Positions 60,731 through 64,000 of a stretch of 64,000 nt of DNA are shown here, piece by piece (position 1 is the stretch's first letter; the number at the start of each line of letters is the position of its first letter). The position numbers and the translations under genes were made by a program. The DNA is from Bacillota bacterium (GTDB lineage Bacteria > Bacillota > Clostridia > Peptostreptococcales > Acidaminobacteraceae): positions 84,362-148,361 of the forward strand of contig JAOARG010000034.1 of assembly GCA_025210655.1 (NCBI GenBank), given 5' to 3'. The notes beneath the pieces are model-generated. The model had not been told where the DNA came from. It was given only the letters and a program-made list of their open reading frames with translations, and made no database searches.

Positions 60731-61403
60731 AGCCATATCCTCCCCTTACTTCATCCCTCACTAGCTTTCCACCTTCAAGTGCAATAACTCTTTGTTTCAT
60801 AATATCAACTATATCCTTGTCATGGGTAGCCATGATAACAGTGGTACCCCTTCTATTAATCTGCTTGATTAATTTCATAATCTCCCAAGAAGTCTCAGGG
60901 TCAAGGTTACCAGTAGGCTCATCCGCAATAAGAATAGGAGGATTATTTATCATCGACCTAGCTATAGATACCCTTTGCTGCTCTCCACCAGAAAGCTGAC
61001 TTGGATACATCTTAGCTTTAGACGTAAGTCCAACCATACTAAGCATCATAGGAACATTTCTTCTTATCTCTTTAGGACTAGCCTCAGTTATTTCCATTGC
61101 AAAGGCAACATTTTCATAAACAGTCTTATTTGGAAGAAGTCTAAAGTCTTGAAAAACTACCCCCATTTTCCTTCTTAGAAAAGGAACCTTTCTCCTATGA
61201 AGTTTTGTAATATTTTCACCAGCTATATATATTTTTCCGTCAGAAGGATCAACTTCTTTCAGAAGCATTTTAATAAAAGTAGATTTACCAGCCCCACTTG
61301 GACCAACTAAAAATGCAAATTCACCTTTTTTTATGTGTACATTTATATTCTTGAGCGCGTAATTTTCATCATAACTCTTACTTACATCAACAAGTTTTAT
61401 CAT
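60720..61403 (-). CDS. ftsE: Cell division ATP-binding protein FtsE
   Basis: FtsE (227 aa) is the ABC ATPase of the FtsEX complex. Motifs are Walker A GPSGAGKSTF (34-43), Q-loop VFQDFRLLPNKTVYENVAFA, signature LSGGEQQRVSIARSM, Walker B PILIADEPTGNLDPE and MATHDKDIV. Length and the FtsE-specific RLLPNKTVYEN are as expected. ATG 61403 lies in a divergent region with the cyclo-ligase gene. Confidence 0.96.
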   Translation of the reverse strand: MIKLVDVSKSYDENYALKNINVHIKKGEFAFLVGPSGAGKSTFIKMLLKEVDPSDGKIYIAGENITKLHRRKVPFLRRKMGVVFQDFRLLPNKTVYENVAFAMEITEASPKEIRRNVPMMLSMVGLTSKAKMYPSQLSGGEQQRVSIARSMINNPPILIADEPTGNLDPETSWEIMKLIKQINRRGTTVIMATHDKDIVDIMKQRVIALEGGKLVRDEVRGGYGYED

Positions 61404-61547
61404 TTATATCACTCCGTTTATTTTTTTCTAAACAAATTGAAGATTTTCCTTAAATATAGTACTACCTTATATTATAATATTTTTAACAAATATAAGAAAG
61501 TCCTAGAATATTAAGACTATATTAAAAGTTAAGCTTGAGGTGAATAA

Positions 61548-62102
61548 ATGATAAGTAGAAAAACACTTATATCAATGAGAAAGAGTCTTTCTGAAAAAGA
61601 ATACATAGAAAGAAACGAGCTAATATACACGAATTTTTTAAACGCCATTGATTTCAGTGGTAAATCCGTAATGTCATATTGTAGTTTCAACAATGAGGTT
61701 GATACAAAAAAAATAAATCAAGACATAATAAAGAAAAACGGTAATATAATATTACCCAAAAGTAACTGGGACACCCTAGGACTAATTCCTTATAAAATAT
61801 CTTGCCAAAAGGAAGTTATACTTAGTAAATACGGTATACCTGAACCTTTAGAAAAGAAAGAAAATCTGATTTCAAAAGAAGAAATAGACATAGTTATAGT
61901 TCCAGGCGTGATATTTGATAAGAATTTATTTAGAATAGGATATGGAAAAGGCTTCTACGACCGATTTCTTAGCGGTTTAAGACCAGATGTTTTAAAAGTA
62001 GGCTTAGCATATGATTTTCAAATAATTAACGATTCCCATCCAAAGGAACATGATATAGCTATGGATGTGCTAATTTGTGAAAATGGATTTGTTGATTTAT
62101 AG
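61548..62102 (+). CDS. 5-formyltetrahydrofolate cyclo-ligase
   Basis: A 184-aa enzyme converting 5-formyl-THF to 5,10-methenyl-THF with ATP. The N-terminal basic patch RKTLISMRKSLSEKEY, VMSYCSFNNEVDT, and the signature IVPGVIFDKNLFRIGYGKGF followed by YDRFL are typical. It complements fhs (13 kb) in folate one-carbon metabolism. GAGGTG precedes ATG 61548. The stop is followed at once by the heptad-type element K. Confidence 0.93.
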   Translation: MISRKTLISMRKSLSEKEYIERNELIYTNFLNAIDFSGKSVMSYCSFNNEVDTKKINQDIIKKNGNIILPKSNWDTLGLIPYKISCQKEVILSKYGIPEPLEKKENLISKEEIDIVIVPGVIFDKNLFRIGYGKGFYDRFLSGLRPDVLKVGLAYDFQIINDSHPKEHDIAMDVLICENGFVDL

Positions 62103-62225
62103 TGAATAGTGGATATTGGATAGTAGTTTGTAGATAGCTAGCTAGAAAAAATCCCCTTTTATCAGTTCTGATAAAAAGGGATTTTCACACTATCTACTAA
62201 CCACTAACTCAAAATCTATCTACTG
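62103..62225. repeat. Heptad-repeat inverted element K with central terminator
   Basis: The left arm after the stop reads GTGAATA GTGGATA TTGGATA GTAGTTT and GTAGATA. The right arm on the other strand has GTAGATA at its outer edge, then GTGGTTA GTAGATA further in. A strong stem, AAAATCCCCTTTTATC / GATAAAAAGGGATTTT (62148-62185), lies between and probably terminates both convergent genes. The outer right heptad supplies the last codons AGT-AGA-TAG of the next gene. Confidence 0.8.
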
Positions 62226-63730
62226 ATTTTTATTCTTTTCAAATCGATATCCTTTTCAATATCGTATATTTCTCCAGAATCGAATTCATTCTTGCTGATA
62301 GTAATATATCCACTTCCGGTGAATGACATAAATGGATAAGTACTATTATTAACCTTGTTTCCTTTAGTAGTTTTGACATTTGTTCTTATACCAATAAAGC
62401 AATCATCAAGCTCATTGTCAATGATTCTACCATCGTTTCTAGATGCACTTATTCCCATAATCATTCCATTATCATTAATGTATTCACTTCTTACATTACT
62501 AATAATATTCTTCTCTATGTTTCTACCTTCATTAATAGCAATACATTTATCCCCTACACTACCTGTGAATAAAAGGTTCTCTATGGTATTTTTATAAACA
62601 GTATCAACACCGTATATAACATCAATAGACTTAAGAGATGAGAAATTCTTAAAGACACTACTCTCAACCTTGTTAAATGACTCTACAGCTGTCATATTTT
62701 TTATACCATCAAATTCACAATCCATAACTACTGAATTAGACCTCGCCTCAAGAAGAGAAGTACTTGAATAAGTACTTTTATCCACAATATTTTTAAACTT
62801 GCTCTCCCTAACAAAACTATCACCATCGTTAGATTTAAAAGTAAGTAAGTTATGTCCATCAATGATTATGTTTTCAAAAGTAGATTTATAGATCCTGTTA
62901 CCATATTTCTCAAACTTTATCATTTCACTTCCAAGGTTTTCTCCCGAAAAGCTACAATTGCTTATTTTTGCATTTCTCCCCTTGCTGTGAATGAAAGGAG
63001 AATATGTCCTATTAATACCAGTAAAATCAATATTCTTTAATTCAACATTACTAGTCTCTAATATAATACTTCCAGAAGGAACCAATGGGTCATAATAAAT
63101 CTCCGCTCTACCATCACCCTCTTTAATTATTTTACCTAACACCTTAATCCTAGCACCATTTTTCACACTTATTCTTACACCATCTTTTAATACTAATCTT
63201 CCAGAAGTATTTATCAACATATCTTTGTCAATAATATAGTCCCCTTCTGATAAAACCATTTTTTCATCAATAGTACCAGAAATTTTTTTACCTACAATAT
63301 CTGAAACTACAGTGATTTTTACAATCATATTCTCCCCGTTATATATCTCTATCTCTCCTGGAGAAGTGAACTTTAGTATATCCTTATCTAAATACTGATA
63401 TATTTCATCACCCTGGATCCTAATCCCCTCAAGCTGCAAACCATCAAATCCATAGGTATCACCAATTTTAAGCTTCACTTCATCATCAGACCTTGGAGCT
63501 CTTAAAAAAGTAACCTTAGAATTGTTTTCATCCACAACCGTAATATATCTGTCCAAATAATCATTTTCCATAATCCTCTTTACATCCCCAAAAGAAATAT
63601 AAAGCTCACCATTCTTAATATTTCCATCAATCTTATACTCATCATTGCCCTTCACAACAGTAATAGTATCTCCAAAAGAAGCAAAAGATAAAATGCTTAT
63701 AAGTAAAGTTATTATTATTTTTCTTAACAT
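62216..63730 (-). CDS. Secreted right-handed beta-helix repeat protein
   Basis: A 504-aa exported protein with signal peptide LRKIIITLLISILSFASFG. The first 200 residues are beta-rich (including a short domain around GELYISFGDVKRIMENDYLD that resembles a copper-amine-oxidase-N-like fold). The rest is a parallel beta-helix with repeated N-x-F/I ladders (ISNCSFSGENLGS, IYKSTFENIIIDG, VRESKFKNIVDKS, VMDCEFDGIKN). It could bind or cut polysaccharide at the surface; no catalytic residues are assignable. AAGGAG precedes ATG 63730. Confidence 0.7.
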   Translation of the reverse strand: MLRKIIITLLISILSFASFGDTITVVKGNDEYKIDGNIKNGELYISFGDVKRIMENDYLDRYITVVDENNSKVTFLRAPRSDDEVKLKIGDTYGFDGLQLEGIRIQGDEIYQYLDKDILKFTSPGEIEIYNGENMIVKITVVSDIVGKKISGTIDEKMVLSEGDYIIDKDMLINTSGRLVLKDGVRISVKNGARIKVLGKIIKEGDGRAEIYYDPLVPSGSIILETSNVELKNIDFTGINRTYSPFIHSKGRNAKISNCSFSGENLGSEMIKFEKYGNRIYKSTFENIIIDGHNLLTFKSNDGDSFVRESKFKNIVDKSTYSSTSLLEARSNSVVMDCEFDGIKNMTAVESFNKVESSVFKNFSSLKSIDVIYGVDTVYKNTIENLLFTGSVGDKCIAINEGRNIEKNIISNVRSEYINDNGMIMGISASRNDGRIIDNELDDCFIGIRTNVKTTKGNKVNNSTYPFMSFTGSGYITISKNEFDSGEIYDIEKDIDLKRIKISR

Positions 63731-63743
63731 AATTGAATCTCCT

Positions 63744-63850
63744 TATTAATTAGTAGTTAGTGGATAGTAGTTGGTAGTTAGTGGATAGCAGTTGCTAGCT
63801 GGGATAGCTACTGTTGCTTAGCAACTTCCTTTCCACCGACCGCTAACTAC
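63744..63850. repeat. Heptad-repeat inverted element L
   Basis: The left arm has six heptads, GTAGTTA GTGGATA, GTAGTTG GTAGTTA and GTGGATA GCAGTTG, then CTAGC. A small stem CAGTTGCTAGC.../GTTGCTTAGCAAC forms the centre. The right arm on the other strand is GTAGTTA GCGGTCG then GTGGAAA GGAAGTTG. It lies between two minus-strand genes and abuts the stop of the next one. Confidence 0.7.
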
Positions 63851-63855
63851 AAAAT

Positions 63856-64000
63856 TTATTTATCCGGCTTATGATAAGGCTGAACATACAAGAGATCATA
63901 AACAGTTCCCGTTATTTCTATATCATCAAACTGATGTGATATCTTAACACCAGACTTTTCAGCAGTAACCTTCATCCAGTAACTATCTCTTACCCTCTTA
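63856..64000 (-). CDS. Unidentified protein, C-terminal part only
   Basis: A minus-strand frame enters from the right edge and ends at TAA 63858-63856, giving 48 codons (KRVRDSYWMKVTAEKSGVKI, later EITGTVYDLLYVQPYHKPDK). It is open throughout and polar with beta character. I do not recognise it. It is followed directly by element L, as are many gene ends here. Confidence 0.55.
   Translation of the reverse strand, partial: KRVRDSYWMKVTAEKSGVKISHQFDDIEITGTVYDLLYVQPYHKPDK

Overview
The window looks like a chromosomal segment of a strictly anaerobic, low-GC, H2-forming fermentative Firmicute (class Clostridia, perhaps near Tissierellia or Peptostreptococcales; the exact lineage is inference). 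The support is AT-rich DNA, strong GGAGG-type ribosome sites, the clostridial order ftsE-ftsX-M23-ctpA-uvrB-uvrA-uvrC-hprK, [FeFe] hydrogenase genes, formate-tetrahydrofolate ligase, HPr kinase and a Tad pilus set of the Gram-positive kind. No rRNA, tRNA, CRISPR array, transposase or phage gene was seen.

Layout. 1-3.6 kb: murB, a PHP phosphoesterase, rapZ, yvcK and the start of another gene, all on the minus strand. 4.2-9.6 kb: molybdenum cofactor genes (MOSC, moaC, moaA, moeA, mogA) with a degenerate metallo-beta-lactamase-fold gene. 10-15.3 kb: lon, a MarR regulator with matching operator-like sites in front of itself and lon, fhs, and a 55-aa zinc-ribbon gene. 15.6-18.2 kb: a CBS/Fis-HTH regulator and an RloA-like ATPase with a stunted partner (probable defence remnant). 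18.2-22 kb: a methyltransferase, a GH18 glycosidase and an M29 aminopeptidase. 22-31.4 kb: one minus-strand Tad pilus operon (tadZ, tadA, tadB, tadC, Flp1 pilin, TadE-like, DUF5702, TadE-like with zinc tail, FHA protein, Ser/Thr kinase). 31.7-35.6 kb: hydrogenase maturation operon (TM1266-type regulator, hydE, hydG, hydF) behind a leader with a terminator. 35.8-46.1 kb: an HD-GYP protein, then a hydrogenase-linked sensory cluster (two DRTGG proteins, two HATPase proteins, an H-cluster-like Fe-S protein, a PHP protein) downstream of the bifurcating hydrogenase hydCBA. 47.2-64 kb: hprK, uvrC, uvrA, uvrB, a PerM-type permease, a GNAT enzyme, ctpA, an M23 peptidase, ftsX, ftsE, 5-formyl-THF cyclo-ligase, a secreted beta-helix protein and the end of one more gene.

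How the parts fit. HydE, HydG and HydF build the H-cluster for HydA; HydABC would couple NADH and ferredoxin oxidation to H2 formation; the DRTGG/HATPase/H-cluster-like genes probably sense redox or H2 state. fhs and the cyclo-ligase serve one-carbon metabolism. The Tad operon ends in a kinase-FHA pair, which suggests phosphorylation control of piliation, and an HD-GYP protein implies c-di-GMP turnover nearby.

The most unusual content lies between genes. About a dozen intergenic spaces hold elaborate palindromic elements of two linked kinds. (1) Branched palindromes consist of two long arms, each a row of short hairpins joined by a near-constant linker (ACTAGTC, ACTAGAC, CCCTAGATG, GCTGGGCT or TAGGGGAA, depending on the element). 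The two arms keep the same module order, but their hairpin stems differ in sequence while remaining base-paired. Several copies share a core of the form TTTCCnnAGGAAAAT-TCC-TGG. (2) Heptad arms, degenerate GTRGKTY repeats (often four, then GGAA), face each other around a hairpin at gene ends and sometimes supply the stop codon. I know of no named family that matches these.
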